The notes beneath the pieces were generated by a model. It was not told where the DNA came from, did not search any database, and saw nothing but the letters and a program-made list of their open reading frames with translations. 64,000 bases of DNA, taken from Phaeobacter piscinae (lineage in GTDB: Bacteria > Pseudomonadota > Alphaproteobacteria > Rhodobacterales > Rhodobacteraceae). The DNA lies in NCBI RefSeq assembly GCF_002407245.1, contig NZ_CP010681.1, forward strand, positions 1,922,001 to 1,986,000. Direction: 5' to 3'. Positions 26,896-35,331 of this stretch are shown here, one piece after another. The translations under genes were made by a program, and so were the position numbers. How positions within the stretch are numbered: position 1 is the first letter of the stretch; each line of letters begins with the position of its first letter.

Positions 26896-27464
26896 CAAAG
26901 GCGCCTTCACCCGGGCGGCCGCCGAAGGCCGACCAACGTCTTTCGAAACAGCTGATCCTGCAGACTGCCTTGCCAATTGTCCAAGACAAGGGCGTTGACG
27001 CGCTGTCGTTTCGCATGCTTGCCGATCAGCTTGGCGTCACTCCGATGGCGGTGACCTATCACGCAGGCACCAAGAAACAGCTTCTGTCCGATTTGGTGGA
27101 ACATGCATTTGCGGGCGTCCTGGATGGCGTGGAGGGTGGCACTCCGGTCGAGCGGGCCCGAAGCATCATGGCGACCTACTATGGATACGCCTTGAAGAAC
27201 GCCAACCTTCTCCGCGCGATCCTTGAGGATGTGACGCTGATGAGTGCCGACCTTGCAAACGTGGTGCCGAAGTTGAAAGCCTGTACAGACCAGCTAAAAA
27301 ACAGCGACGGTGGCGACGTTCTTGTTCACCTGCTGATCGACTATGCGCACGGATTTGTGCTCTCTGCTTCGAGTGGAGCAAACAACCCCCTGACGATAGA
27401 AGACTATCTGCGCGGTATCGACTGGATTCTCTGTCGAGCGGCTGGTGACCGCGAGGCCATCTAG
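26892..27464 (+). CDS. TetR/AcrR family transcriptional regulator
   Basis: The 190-residue protein starts at GTG 26892 within the stop of the preceding gene. The N-terminal HTH is clear (LSKQLILQTALPIVQDKGVDALSFRMLADQLGVTPMAVTYHAGTKKQLLSDLVEHAF). The C-terminal ligand domain has LLRAILEDVTLMSADLANVVPKL. It probably represses its own operon with the DHFR-like reductase. Confidence 0.92.
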   Translation: MTKAPSPGRPPKADQRLSKQLILQTALPIVQDKGVDALSFRMLADQLGVTPMAVTYHAGTKKQLLSDLVEHAFAGVLDGVEGGTPVERARSIMATYYGYALKNANLLRAILEDVTLMSADLANVVPKLKACTDQLKNSDGGDVLVHLLIDYAHGFVLSASSGANNPLTIEDYLRGIDWILCRAAGDREAI

Positions 27465-27792
27465 TAAAAAACACGCGCATCGGAGGCGCGAACAAAGTAT
27501 AACTTTTCGACGTGAACACCGACATCGGGCTGTATCTTCGCGTCTGCTGCAAACGTCCGGTATGCGGGATGCGACCGCAGCATCTTGATAGTTGGTCAAA
27601 GGTCCGGATTGGGCCGGGTCTGTCGAGAAGGGCGGCCATAGTTTGCAGTTTTGCAGAGTCTGCTTTCTGCGCGTCGCTGACGTCTACACTGATCGCAGTA
27701 TCGCCTGGATCAATTGTACAGGCTTGAAGGTCCGCTTTCATCCGGCTACATACACAGTAATAACAGTGACTTAGCCCCACAAACGCATGTTT

Positions 27793-27811
27793 ATGTGAAA
27801 AAGATTTACAT
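27793..27811. promoter_or_regulatory. Dyad ATGTGAA-N5-TTTACAT, copy 1
   Basis: The left arm ATGTGAA and right arm TTTACAT pair except for one position. A second copy lies 59 bp to the right. Both precede the DUF2852 gene. Confidence 0.5.
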
Positions 27812-27851
27812 CGAACCTTGAAACCAAGTCCGGGGACTCCGATATTCCATA

Positions 27852-27870
27852 ATGTGAAGCGCATTCACAT
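27852..27870. promoter_or_regulatory. Dyad ATGTGAA-N5-TTCACAT, copy 2
   Basis: A perfect 7-bp inverted repeat ends 37 bp before the DUF2852 start codon. It is close to a CRP site but has a 7-bp rather than 6-bp core spacer, so a different regulator is likely. Confidence 0.55.
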
Positions 27871-27907
27871 AGGCGCCGCACCTTGCAACGTTAACCTGGA
27901 GACCCCG

Positions 27908-28378
27908 ATGACGAGTTATACCTCAACCGCCCCGCAGCCGTCCGAACAGGGCTGGTTTTCCCGCAGCGAATCCTGGCTGGACAGCAAGGGCAAAGGCGCC
28001 TGGATCGCAGCGATGGTCCTTGGCTTCGTGTTTTTCTGGCCGGTTGGCCTGGCCCTCTTGTTTTACATGATCTGGAGCAAACGCATGTTTTCAAAATCCT
28101 GCAGCACACGTCGTAAATCCTGGGCCCGCCATGGCATGTCGGCGATGACCCCCTCTGGCAACAGCGCCTTTGACGCCTACAAGGCCGATACATTGCAGCG
28201 CCTGGAGCAGGAACAGCATGATTTTGAGGCTTTCCTGCAGCGCCTGCGCGCCGCGAAGGACAAATCCGAATTTGATGAGTTCATGCATGAGCGCGCGCTG
28301 CAGAACGATGATGAGGCTATCGAACTCGACGACGAGGATGACGACGATAGCAGCTCCCGCCGCAGCAAGCGTCACTGA
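27908..28378 (+). CDS. DUF2852 domain protein
   Basis: The 156-residue protein starts at ATG 27908 after CTGGAG. It has one membrane segment at residues about 30-55 (GAWIAAMVLGFVFFWPVGLALLFYMIWSKRMF). A helical, charged cytoplasmic part follows (DTLQRLEQEQHDFEAFLQRLRAAKDKSEFDEFMHER), then an acidic run (ELDDEDDDD). This is the DUF2852 pattern common in alphaproteobacteria; its function is unknown. Two ATGTGAA/TTYACAT dyads upstream suggest specific regulation. Confidence 0.9.
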   Translation: MTSYTSTAPQPSEQGWFSRSESWLDSKGKGAWIAAMVLGFVFFWPVGLALLFYMIWSKRMFSKSCSTRRKSWARHGMSAMTPSGNSAFDAYKADTLQRLEQEQHDFEAFLQRLRAAKDKSEFDEFMHERALQNDDEAIELDDEDDDDSSSRRSKRH

Positions 28379-28498
28379 CCCCCCTCCCCCCAGCCTCGCC
28401 CCATCCGGGGCGGGGCACCTACCGTGGCCAAGACCGCTGCCGCTTCTTGCAGGCCGCAGATCCGTTTCCCCCCGAGATAAAACCAGAAGGAGGCTGTG

Positions 28499-28930
28499 AT
28501 GACCGCCCTTCCCGACCCGGACTATCAGGCCGATTTCTACCAGTTTGTTGCCTCAAAGCGCCTGTTCGCCTGGCTGATCGACAGCGTCTTGATCACGCTT
28601 CTAGCCAGTGTCGCGGTGGTTTTCACCGCCTTTACCGGGCTGTTCATCTGGCCTCTGCTCTATCTGGTCATCGGCTTCATCTACCGTGCGGTCACCATCG
28701 CCGCAGGTTCCGCCACCTGGGGGATGGTCATCGCGGGAATTGAGTTGCGAGACCTCTCAGGGCGCAAGCTTGATGGTCAGGGCGCGTTGTTGCATACCGT
28801 CGGCTACTCGATCTCGATGGCCTTCCCTGTGCTGCAGGTGATCTCGATCCTGATGATGCTGATGACGGCGCGCGGTCAGGGGCTGACGGATGCGGTGCTG
28901 GGCACGGTGATGCTGAACCGGCGCAGATAA
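28499..28930 (+). CDS. RDD family membrane protein
   Basis: The 143-residue protein has the RDD signature: a first helix starting with an Arg/Asp context (LFAWLIDSVLITLLASVAVVFTAF), a second helix (FIWPLLYLVIGFIYRAVTI) and the conserved SATWGMVIAGIELRDLSGRKLD loop. A third helix and the final TDAVLGTVMLNRR follow. Family members are linked to ion homeostasis, but most are uncharacterised. AAGGAGG five bases before ATG 28499 fixes the start. It lies 120 bp after the DUF2852 gene on the same strand. Confidence 0.9.
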   Translation: MTALPDPDYQADFYQFVASKRLFAWLIDSVLITLLASVAVVFTAFTGLFIWPLLYLVIGFIYRAVTIAAGSATWGMVIAGIELRDLSGRKLDGQGALLHTVGYSISMAFPVLQVISILMMLMTARGQGLTDAVLGTVMLNRRR

Positions 28931-29157
28931 TCCGCAACCAATGCCCCCAAGACGCAGCCCCGGATACGGCGCCGAACAGATCCCAAAATCTGTAAACCTT
29001 AATCGGAACTGGCCCCTTGGCGCATGGCGGCGGCGTTGCTATCATCGACATCAACCTAGTGGCCAGAGTGCCCCGTTCTGTCAGCGCAACCGCATTGCAG
29101 CGCCCGCGCGACATCGGGGCCTTTTGCGCCAAGACCAAACGGACACCCACCCGCCTG

Positions 29158-29979
29158 ATGCGCCATACTCTGCCGATTGCCCCACAGTTCTACGTGACTG
29201 CGCCGCAGCCCTGCCCCTATCTGGCAGATCGGATGGAGCGTAAGCTGTTCACTGCGCTACAGGGCGACGGGGTTGAGCAGTTGAACAACAGCCTGTCACA
29301 ACAGGGCTTTCGCCGCTCGCAGAATGTGCTTTATCGGCCCTCCTGCTCGGACTGCTCTGCCTGCCTGTCGGCCCGGATCAATGTCGCTGAGTTCAAGGCC
29401 AGCCGGGGGCAGAAGCGAACTCTGAAGCGTAATTCCGGGCTGGAGCGGCGCGCCACCTCCCCTTGGGCGACCGAAGATCAATATGCGCTGTTTCGCACCT
29501 ATCTGGACAGCCGCCATGCCGATGGCGGGATGGCTGATATGGATGTCTTTGAATATGCTGCCATGATCGAAGAAACACCGATCCGAAGCCGGGTGGTGGA
29601 ATACAACGATCGTGAGACCAATGCCCTCACCGCTGTATCGCTCACCGATGTTCTCGAAGATGGCCTAAGCATGGTCTATTCCTTCTACCAGCCCGATCTG
29701 CCACAGAAGTCGCTCGGCACCTTCATGATCCTTGATCATATCGAAATCGCGCGTGAAGCCGGTCTACCTTATGTCTACCTCGGCTATTGGGTCCCGGGCA
29801 GCGCCAAGATGGGCTACAAGGCGAAATTCACCGGACTTGAGGTCTATCACCGCGGGGCCTGGCAGCCGATGACTGATCCCGACGCTTTCGATGACACGGC
29901 ACACCCTCTGTCGACCGATCCCATCGCAGAACAGGTCGCCAACATTCATTTGCCGGACTCCCGCAGCCCCAACAGGTAA
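29158..29979 (+). CDS. bpt: Aspartate/glutamate leucyltransferase Bpt (arginyltransferase family)
   Basis: The enzyme transfers leucine from Leu-tRNA to N-terminal Asp or Glu residues, feeding the ClpAP N-degron pathway. The 273-residue protein has the conserved N-terminal Cys cluster (CPYL near residue 19 and [12 protein letters not shown] near 61-72). The GNAT-like C-terminal domain follows ([45 protein letters not shown]). The start at 29158 ([14 protein letters not shown]) is the family N-terminus; upstream in-frame codons are not conserved. Confidence 0.94.
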   Translation: MRHTLPIAPQFYVTAPQPCPYLADRMERKLFTALQGDGVEQLNNSLSQQGFRRSQNVLYRPSCSDCSACLSARINVAEFKASRGQKRTLKRNSGLERRATSPWATEDQYALFRTYLDSRHADGGMADMDVFEYAAMIEETPIRSRVVEYNDRETNALTAVSLTDVLEDGLSMVYSFYQPDLPQKSLGTFMILDHIEIAREAGLPYVYLGYWVPGSAKMGYKAKFTGLEVYHRGAWQPMTDPDAFDDTAHPLSTDPIAEQVANIHLPDSRSPNR

Positions 29980-29983
29980 TATC

Positions 29984-30367
29984 ATGCAAACCCTCCATGC
30001 TGTCACACTGGTCATTCCCGACTACGACGAGGCGATTGAGTTCTATTGCGGCACGCTCGGCTGGCAACTGGCCGAAGACGTCGATTTGGGGCGTAAGCGC
30101 TGGGTCAGGATCCTGCCACCAGGTGCCAGTGATGGCAGCCTCATTCTGGCGCGCGCAGATAGCCAGCAACAGCAGGCCGTTATCGGTGATCAGTTTGGCG
30201 GTCGCGTCGGACTGTTCTTGCGTACTGACGACTTTGCCCGAGATCACGCCGCGATGCTTGCCGCAGGTGTGATATTCGAGGAAGAGCCCCGCCATGAAGC
30301 CTACGGCAGTGTCGCTGTCTGGCGCGACCCTTTCGGCAACCGCTGGGATCTGCTTCAGCTTACCTGA
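29984..30367 (+). CDS. VOC family (glyoxalase/bleomycin-resistance-like) protein
   Basis: The 127-residue protein has one VOC module: MQTLHAVTLVIPDYDEAIEFYCGTLGWQLAED at the start, FLRTDDFARDHAAMLAAGV in the middle, and VAVWRDPFGNRWDLLQL at the end. His5 and the C-terminal acidic/His positions could bind metal. The reaction is unknown. It begins 4 bp after the bpt stop and is probably cotranscribed with it. Confidence 0.88.
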   Translation: MQTLHAVTLVIPDYDEAIEFYCGTLGWQLAEDVDLGRKRWVRILPPGASDGSLILARADSQQQQAVIGDQFGGRVGLFLRTDDFARDHAAMLAAGVIFEEEPRHEAYGSVAVWRDPFGNRWDLLQLT

Positions 30368-30380
30368 GCAATTGCGCGCC

Positions 30381-30411
30381 CCTCCTCTGGCCTGAAATAC
30401 CCCGGGGTGAA
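30381..30411 (-). repeat. Rhodobacteraceae-type extragenic element, copy B
   Basis: Read on the minus strand, the core is CCCCGGGGTATTTCAGGCC followed by AGAGGAGG. It follows the VOC gene and precedes the terminator, matching copies A (1081-1110) and C (53231-53256). Confidence 0.55.
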
Positions 30412-30462
30412 TGCGCCCCTGGCGCAGAGGGGCAGCGTCCCTGCACCGCGCCCTTTGGCATG

Positions 30463-30494
30463 AAAAAAGGGCCCTCCGTCTGGAGGGCCCTTTG
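30463..30494. terminator. Bidirectional intrinsic terminator
   Basis: The arms AAGGGCCCTCC and GGAGGGCCCTT enclose a GTCT loop, with an A run on the left and a T run on the right. It separates the VOC gene (plus) from the TRAP operon (minus). Confidence 0.92.
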
Positions 30495-30514
30495 ATGTGA
30501 CGATTGAGGCAGGA

Positions 30515-32872
30515 TCAGTTTGGCATCAGCGCCGGAACAATGGTCACAATCGAAGGGAACATCCACAGGATGCCCAGACCCACCACCTGGATCAGCACAA
30601 ATGGCAGGATCCCGCGGTAGATATGGCCGGTGGTGACCTCCTTTGGAGCGACCCCGCGCAGATAAAAGAGCGCAAATCCGAAGGGGGGCGTCAGGAACGA
30701 GGTCTGCAGGTTCACCGCCACCATGATGGTCACCCATTTCGGATCGAAAGACCCGCCATAGATCACCGGTCCCACGATCGGGATCACAATGTAGATGATC
30801 TCGAGGAAGTCGAGCACGAAGCCCAAGATGAACAGCACCACCATCACAATGAGGAAAACCTTCAGTTCGCTGTCAAAGCTCTTGAGGAACTGCTGGATAT
30901 AATGCTCCCCGCCAAAGGAGATCACCACCAGGTTCAGGAGCTGCGAGCCGATCAGGATGGTGAACACCATCGAGGTCACCTTTGCGGTTTCGCGCACCAC
31001 AGGTGTCAGGACGCCACCCTTGAACAGCACCCAGCAGCCGTAGATCAGGCCAAACAGCGCAAAGAGATAGGCCCCGTATGCCACGCCAAAGGCGATGACC
31101 GTTTCGGCGGATACGCCGCCCTGACCATTGATGCGCAGGTCAAAGTTCACCCCGACCAGGATGCAGATCGCCACCGAAAAGGTCGCCCAGATGATGATCT
31201 TGCCGGATTTGCCCTGGTCCTGAAGCTTGCGGTAGGCCGCCAGCATGATGGCGCCACCGGCGCCCAAAGCCGCAGCTGGCGTCGGGTTGGTGATACCGCC
31301 CAGAATGGAGCCAAGCACGGCCACAATCAGAACCAGTGGCGGGAAGACAACCCGGATCAGATCATTTTTTGCACTGCGTCCCGCAGCGATTCTGCACCCG
31401 TAGAGGGCCAGAAGCGTCGGCAGCGCGATCAACAGAACCGTGACACCTGGGCTGGTGGTCGGAGAAATCGCCACAACATCCACCAGCGCGATCAGCAGAA
31501 CACCAATTGCGCCAAGGATCAGCGGCTTGGGATCGGCCGAAGGTGAAACACCACGACCGACAGCCAGAACCAGCCCCATCAGCACCATCAGCACGGTCAG
31601 GCCAGTGCCGATTGGCGCCGCTGCGTCAATTTTGGCGATCTTAGCAGCGACAAGCTCTTCCTCTGTGAGCTTGGTAGCTTCGGTCACGCCGCCCGCCGCA
31701 TCAATGGCCTCCTGTTCGACCACTGCTGCATCCCAGGCTTCCTGACCATGCAGATCAATCATCGCGGCCTTACAGTCATCACCAACGTTGGTGCGCAGTG
31801 CTGCGGTCTGACCTGCGTCGGAGAAGGCAGAGACATTGACGTTCTGGCTGCCGATCAGATTGATCTGGCCAAGCAGCATAGCACCCGCAATCAACGCAAC
31901 CGGCACGCCAAGGAACCAGGTCAGGCCTTCGCCCCGGGTGATCGGCTCACCGGTGCCGCCTTCCAGAACCACCGCAGGGGCTTTTTCCGGGTTCAGCAGC
32001 GCATAGCCAAACGCATACAGCGCATAGAGCAACGCCAGCATGATGCCCGGCAACAGGGCTGCCTGAAACAGGGTGCCGACCGACACTACCGCAGGCTCCC
32101 CAAGATAGGTCAGCGCATCAGAGCAGCCAAACTCCTGCGCGCGGGCTTCCTGCGCGGTGGAGTAGAGATCCCCCGCCAGCGTGCCCAAGAGAACGATCAC
32201 GATGGACGGCGGAATGATCTGGCCAAGTGTGCCAGAGGCCGCAATCACACCAGTCGCCAGTTCCGGCGAATAGTTGTTGCGCAACATGGTTGGCAGCGCC
32301 AGCAGGCCCATGGTCACAACAGTTGCGCCCACGATCCCTGTTGAGGCAGCGAGGAAAGCGCCCACAACGACAATCGACACCGCCAGACCGCCGGGCAGCG
32401 GGCCAAAGACGCGCGCCATGGTGGTCAGAAGGTCGTTGGCGATCTTGGAACGTTCCAGTGTGATGCCCATCAGAACAAACATGAGAACCGCCAGCAGGGT
32501 CTCAATCGACGCCCCCGCCAGAACCCGTTCGTTCATCCGGTTCACAATGAAGGAGACGTTGCGGTCCATCGCAACTTCCCAGCCTTGCGGGAAGACGGCC
32601 TCGGCGACGCGTGGCAGATCGGGGTATCGGAAGACCGACACAGAATCCGGCTTCACGCCGGAATTCACCAGATCCCGATAGACCTGCGACGAGGTTTCGA
32701 TGGCCTGGTGAACAAGGATCCCGGCGCTGTCCAGCGCCGCAATGATCCCAAAGGAGATGACCCCGGCTCCGCCGATGGCAAAGGCCACCGGAAAGCCGGA
32801 AAGAATACCGCCAAAGAGGCAGAAGAAGACAATGATCAGGCCGATTTCAACGCCATCAAGTCCGAATAGCAT
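30515..32872 (-). CDS. TRAP transporter large permease (DctM-like) with an extra membrane insert
   Basis: This is the ion-coupled 12-helix subunit of a tripartite ATP-independent periplasmic transporter. The first part has canonical DctM segments (GGILSGFPVAFAIGGAGVISFG, LFVLMGITLERSKIANDLLTTMARVFGPLPGGLAVSIVVVGAFLAAS). The end has the usual block (VNLQTSFLTPPFGFALFYLRGVAP). At 785 residues it is far longer than the roughly 430 of typical DctM. Between the halves lies a segment of about 250-300 residues with soluble acidic stretches (ACKAAMIDLH.., ATKLTEEELVAAKI) and several further helices. It follows dctQ by 16 bp. Confidence 0.92.
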   Translation of the reverse strand: MLFGLDGVEIGLIIVFFCLFGGILSGFPVAFAIGGAGVISFGIIAALDSAGILVHQAIETSSQVYRDLVNSGVKPDSVSVFRYPDLPRVAEAVFPQGWEVAMDRNVSFIVNRMNERVLAGASIETLLAVLMFVLMGITLERSKIANDLLTTMARVFGPLPGGLAVSIVVVGAFLAASTGIVGATVVTMGLLALPTMLRNNYSPELATGVIAASGTLGQIIPPSIVIVLLGTLAGDLYSTAQEARAQEFGCSDALTYLGEPAVVSVGTLFQAALLPGIMLALLYALYAFGYALLNPEKAPAVVLEGGTGEPITRGEGLTWFLGVPVALIAGAMLLGQINLIGSQNVNVSAFSDAGQTAALRTNVGDDCKAAMIDLHGQEAWDAAVVEQEAIDAAGGVTEATKLTEEELVAAKIAKIDAAAPIGTGLTVLMVLMGLVLAVGRGVSPSADPKPLILGAIGVLLIALVDVVAISPTTSPGVTVLLIALPTLLALYGCRIAAGRSAKNDLIRVVFPPLVLIVAVLGSILGGITNPTPAAALGAGGAIMLAAYRKLQDQGKSGKIIIWATFSVAICILVGVNFDLRINGQGGVSAETVIAFGVAYGAYLFALFGLIYGCWVLFKGGVLTPVVRETAKVTSMVFTILIGSQLLNLVVISFGGEHYIQQFLKSFDSELKVFLIVMVVLFILGFVLDFLEIIYIVIPIVGPVIYGGSFDPKWVTIMVAVNLQTSFLTPPFGFALFYLRGVAPKEVTTGHIYRGILPFVLIQVVGLGILWMFPSIVTIVPALMPN

Positions 32873-32888
32873 GGGGGCTGTCCCTTAT

Positions 32889-33815
32889 TTAATGCGCGCC
32901 TTCATAGGCTTCTTCACCTTCACCAAGGCTGTCCTTGTCGAGGTGTTTGTTCTCACTGCCGGGCCCTTCCACGAACTCAAGGAAGGAGCGGTAGAAAAAC
33001 GCGATGGCATGCAGGAAGACGATACCGGCGAAGACCACCAGCAGGATCTTGAACAGGAAATACCCGTTGAACCCATTGGGGCTGAAGCCGATGGTTTCCA
33101 CGTTCCAGCGCAAGGCCCGTGATTTCATCACCAGCCGGTCCAGAGTGTCAGAGGCGGAGGGTTTGGGCACAATCAGGTGGCGCCACAGGAAGAACCAGCC
33201 ATACATCCACGTCAGCACCGCGGCAGGCATCATGAAGATCAGCGATCCCAGCATGTCCACCACCCGCTTGGCGCGGAAGCTGATACCGGAATAGATCAGA
33301 TCGACCCGCACATGGCCGCCCTGCACAAACGTGTAGGTCACGCAAAGACAGACGACCAAAGCATTGTAAAGCTTCAGTTCTTCTGCAAACCAGCTGATGT
33401 CTTTTTCCAGCGCGATGCCCAGACCAAAGCTCATGTCCGGGCGTGCAAACACCCGTTGCATGAACACGATCACGATCTGCTGCAGCACCATCAGCAGGCC
33501 TGCCCAGGCAAACAGACGCCCCAGCGTGTTGGCAAAGCCCTCCAGTCCGCGCACGACACCCCACATAATGGAATGGCGATAGATGCCGACAGCCGTCAGC
33601 ACCAGAAACGCGGTGAACACCACAAAGAAGAGCTCAACCGACCCGCCATAGTAGACAAACCGCATGACGGAGGCCTTGTCGGACCAATCGAGCCAGAGCT
33701 GCGGGTTGGCGACGGCATAGCCGAAATTATAAAAGGCGCCCGCAATGTTCTGAACCAGCCAGATCAGGCCGCCCAGTAAGGCTCCAAAAAAGGAAACGCC
33801 ACTTTCGTCCTGCAT
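32889..33815 (-). CDS. TRAP transporter small permease (DctQ-like)
   Basis: The 308-residue membrane protein comprises the small DctQ-like domain with four core helices. The segment LYNALVVCLCVTYTFVQGGHVRVDLIYSGISFRAKRVVDMLGSLIFMMPAAVLTWMYGWFF is typical. It also has N- and C-terminal extensions with additional hydrophobic segments (LIWLVQNIAGAFYNFGYAVA; GYFLFKILLVVFAGIVFLHAIAFFYRS). The usual length is about 170-200. It lies between dctP and dctM in the order P-Q-M. A stem-loop separates it from dctP. Confidence 0.9.
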   Translation of the reverse strand: MQDESGVSFFGALLGGLIWLVQNIAGAFYNFGYAVANPQLWLDWSDKASVMRFVYYGGSVELFFVVFTAFLVLTAVGIYRHSIMWGVVRGLEGFANTLGRLFAWAGLLMVLQQIVIVFMQRVFARPDMSFGLGIALEKDISWFAEELKLYNALVVCLCVTYTFVQGGHVRVDLIYSGISFRAKRVVDMLGSLIFMMPAAVLTWMYGWFFLWRHLIVPKPSASDTLDRLVMKSRALRWNVETIGFSPNGFNGYFLFKILLVVFAGIVFLHAIAFFYRSFLEFVEGPGSENKHLDKDSLGEGEEAYEGAH

Positions 33816-33948
33816 TTTTCCCTCGAATAAATGCGTGCAGCGCGGGCCGTTTGATTGTCATCTTTGGGATAAAATCAGGCGCGCACGGATCGTAGGACCC
33901 GATGGGCATAGATGGCCGCGGCCTTCCCTGCCGGCTGCAATTGCGAAA

Positions 33949-33974
33949 GGATCCCCCGCCGTTGCGGAGGATCC
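33949..33974 (-). promoter_or_regulatory. Stem-loop between dctP and dctQ
   Basis: On the minus-strand transcript GGATCCTCCG pairs with CGGGGGATCC (one G-U), with a short loop and a weak following U stretch. Such hairpins between the binding-protein gene and the permease genes commonly stabilise or partly terminate the first message, giving an excess of binding protein. Confidence 0.6.
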
Positions 33975-33996
33975 GATTGAAACCGCTCGAAGAGGG

Positions 33997-35079
33997 TTAG
34001 CCCAGAACGCGGTCGCGCTGTGCGCGATAGGCGCCTTCCGACTTGGTAATCCAGCCGGAAGAGGCCTTCATGGACTCTTCGACGCTGCCGCGGATTTTCG
34101 CAAACAGCTCGTCACCCATGAATTCGTCCAGAGTTTCCTTGGAGGCTTGGCCGAAGGCATCCCAGACGCTGTCCGGGAATTCCAGGGTTTTGACGCCGCC
34201 GGACTGCAGACGCTGCAGCGCTGCACCGTTGTTGTTCATGAACTGCGCCAGGCTCCACTGGTGGCCAGCTGCTGCCGCCATCTCAATGATCTTCTGATGT
34301 GCCGGTGACAGGCTGTCAAAGACGTCGCGGTTGGTTGCAACCGAGAGTGCGGCACCGGGCTCATGGAAGCCAGAAGTGTAGTAGGTCTTGGTGATTTCCT
34401 GGAAACCGGCCTTTTCATCCGCCCAGGGGCCAATCCACTCAGTGCCGTCAATCGCGCCGGAAGACAGGGCCTGATACACTTCGGAACCAGGGATGTTCTG
34501 GACGGAGGCGCCCAGTTTACCCAACGCCTTGCCACCCAGGCCCGGCATCCGGAACTTCAGACCGTTAAAGTCTTCGGGGCCGTTGATTTCCTTAGAGAAC
34601 CAGCCGCCGGCCTGCGGGCCGGTGTTGCCACCGATGAAGGATTTCAGACCAAAGATCTGACCCAGCTCATCATGAAGCGCCATGCCTTCGCCGTGGTAAT
34701 ACCAGTTCACCAATTCCTGCGGCGTCATGCCGAACGGGGCTGCAGTGAAATACTGATAGCCCGGGTGCTGGCCGGTAAAATAGTAGTCTGCACCGTGGTA
34801 CATATCGGCCTGACCTGCGGTCACGGCGTCAAAGACTTCAAAGGCGCCAACCAGTTCACCAGCCGCTTTTAGGTCGACGGTCAGGTTGCCATCGGACATG
34901 GCGGTAATGCTGTCGGCCACGAACTGTGCGGAATCATGAACGCCTGCAAGGCCACGGCCCCAGGTGGTGACCATGGTCAGGGTGCGTTTACCCTGTGCAT
35001 AGGCTGGTGCGGCCAGAGTGGTTGCTGCGGCGGCGCTGCCCCCCAGCGCGGATGTCTTCAAAAAGGAACGACGATCCAT
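33997..35079 (-). CDS. TRAP transporter substrate-binding protein (DctP family, TakP-like)
   Basis: The 360-residue periplasmic protein starts MDRRSFLKTSALGGSAAAATTLAAPAYA, a twin-arginine-like signal. The mature domain has KAAGELVGAFEVFDAVTAGQADMYHGADYYFTGQHPGYQYFTAAPFGMTPQE and FRMPGLGGKALGKLGASVQNIPGSEVYQALSSGAIDGTEW, the region that carries the carboxylate-clamp Arg. By eye the sequence is closest to the 2-oxo-acid binding protein TakP of Rhodobacter. A GGGAGGAG ribosome site precedes the ATG. It heads the P-Q-M operon and faces a two-component system that may sense the substrate. Confidence 0.92.
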   Translation of the reverse strand: MDRRSFLKTSALGGSAAAATTLAAPAYAQGKRTLTMVTTWGRGLAGVHDSAQFVADSITAMSDGNLTVDLKAAGELVGAFEVFDAVTAGQADMYHGADYYFTGQHPGYQYFTAAPFGMTPQELVNWYYHGEGMALHDELGQIFGLKSFIGGNTGPQAGGWFSKEINGPEDFNGLKFRMPGLGGKALGKLGASVQNIPGSEVYQALSSGAIDGTEWIGPWADEKAGFQEITKTYYTSGFHEPGAALSVATNRDVFDSLSPAHQKIIEMAAAAGHQWSLAQFMNNNGAALQRLQSGGVKTLEFPDSVWDAFGQASKETLDEFMGDELFAKIRGSVEESMKASSGWITKSEGAYRAQRDRVLG

Positions 35080-35182
35080 AGGTTTCTCCTCCCATTTAAT
35101 TGGATTGCTCCGGGTCTGCGCCCGAAACAGGTCTTGTCGAGTGGGGCAAGCCTAGCCGCACCCTGCGTCATGTGAATACCTA

Positions 35183-35193
35183 CTACTGCGTAG
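35183..35193. promoter_or_regulatory. Dyad CTAC-TGC-GTAG upstream of dctP
   Basis: A short dyad lies 104 bp before the dctP start, in the divergent gap shared with the sensor kinase. A NarL-type regulator is encoded next to it, so it may be that regulator's site. This is inference from position only. Confidence 0.35.
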
Positions 35194-35201
35194 AAAGCTG
35201 C

Positions 35202-35228
35202 AATTTGGCCAAATTTTTTGGCCAAATT
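35202..35228. promoter_or_regulatory. Twin TTTGGCCAAA palindromes
   Basis: Two perfect 10-bp palindromes TTTGGCCAAA (35204-35213 and 35217-35226) have centres 13 bp apart, between dctP (minus) and the sensor kinase gene (plus). The whole 27-bp block is itself nearly symmetrical. It is a candidate operator for the operon pair. Confidence 0.5.
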
Positions 35229-35331
35229 CCGGGCAGGCTGTGACAGCAGCATGGGGCACGTCAGACATTCGTGCGGTGACCGCACCAATGGGGGCTTTGA
35301 TTCTCAAATCGGATTGCGTAACGATTCGACC

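Larger units (their letters stand above)
27465..27907. other. Intergenic region at the right edge of the island, with paired operator-like dyads
   Basis: About 440 bp between tetR and the DUF2852 gene. The left two-thirds holds no recognisable gene. The right third carries two copies of ATGTGAA-N5-TTYACAT (27793-27811 and 27852-27870), listed separately. The gene order and composition return to core type immediately to the right. Confidence 0.55.

Noticed and set aside
27166..27864. Long minus-strand frame across the tetR gene and the following gap
   Set aside because: It overlaps an intact TetR gene on the other strand and has Ser/Arg-rich composition typical of shadow frames.
27853..27869. 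CRP-like TGTGA/TCACA near DUF2852
   Set aside because: The core spacer is 7 bp where CRP requires 6; kept as an unassigned dyad.
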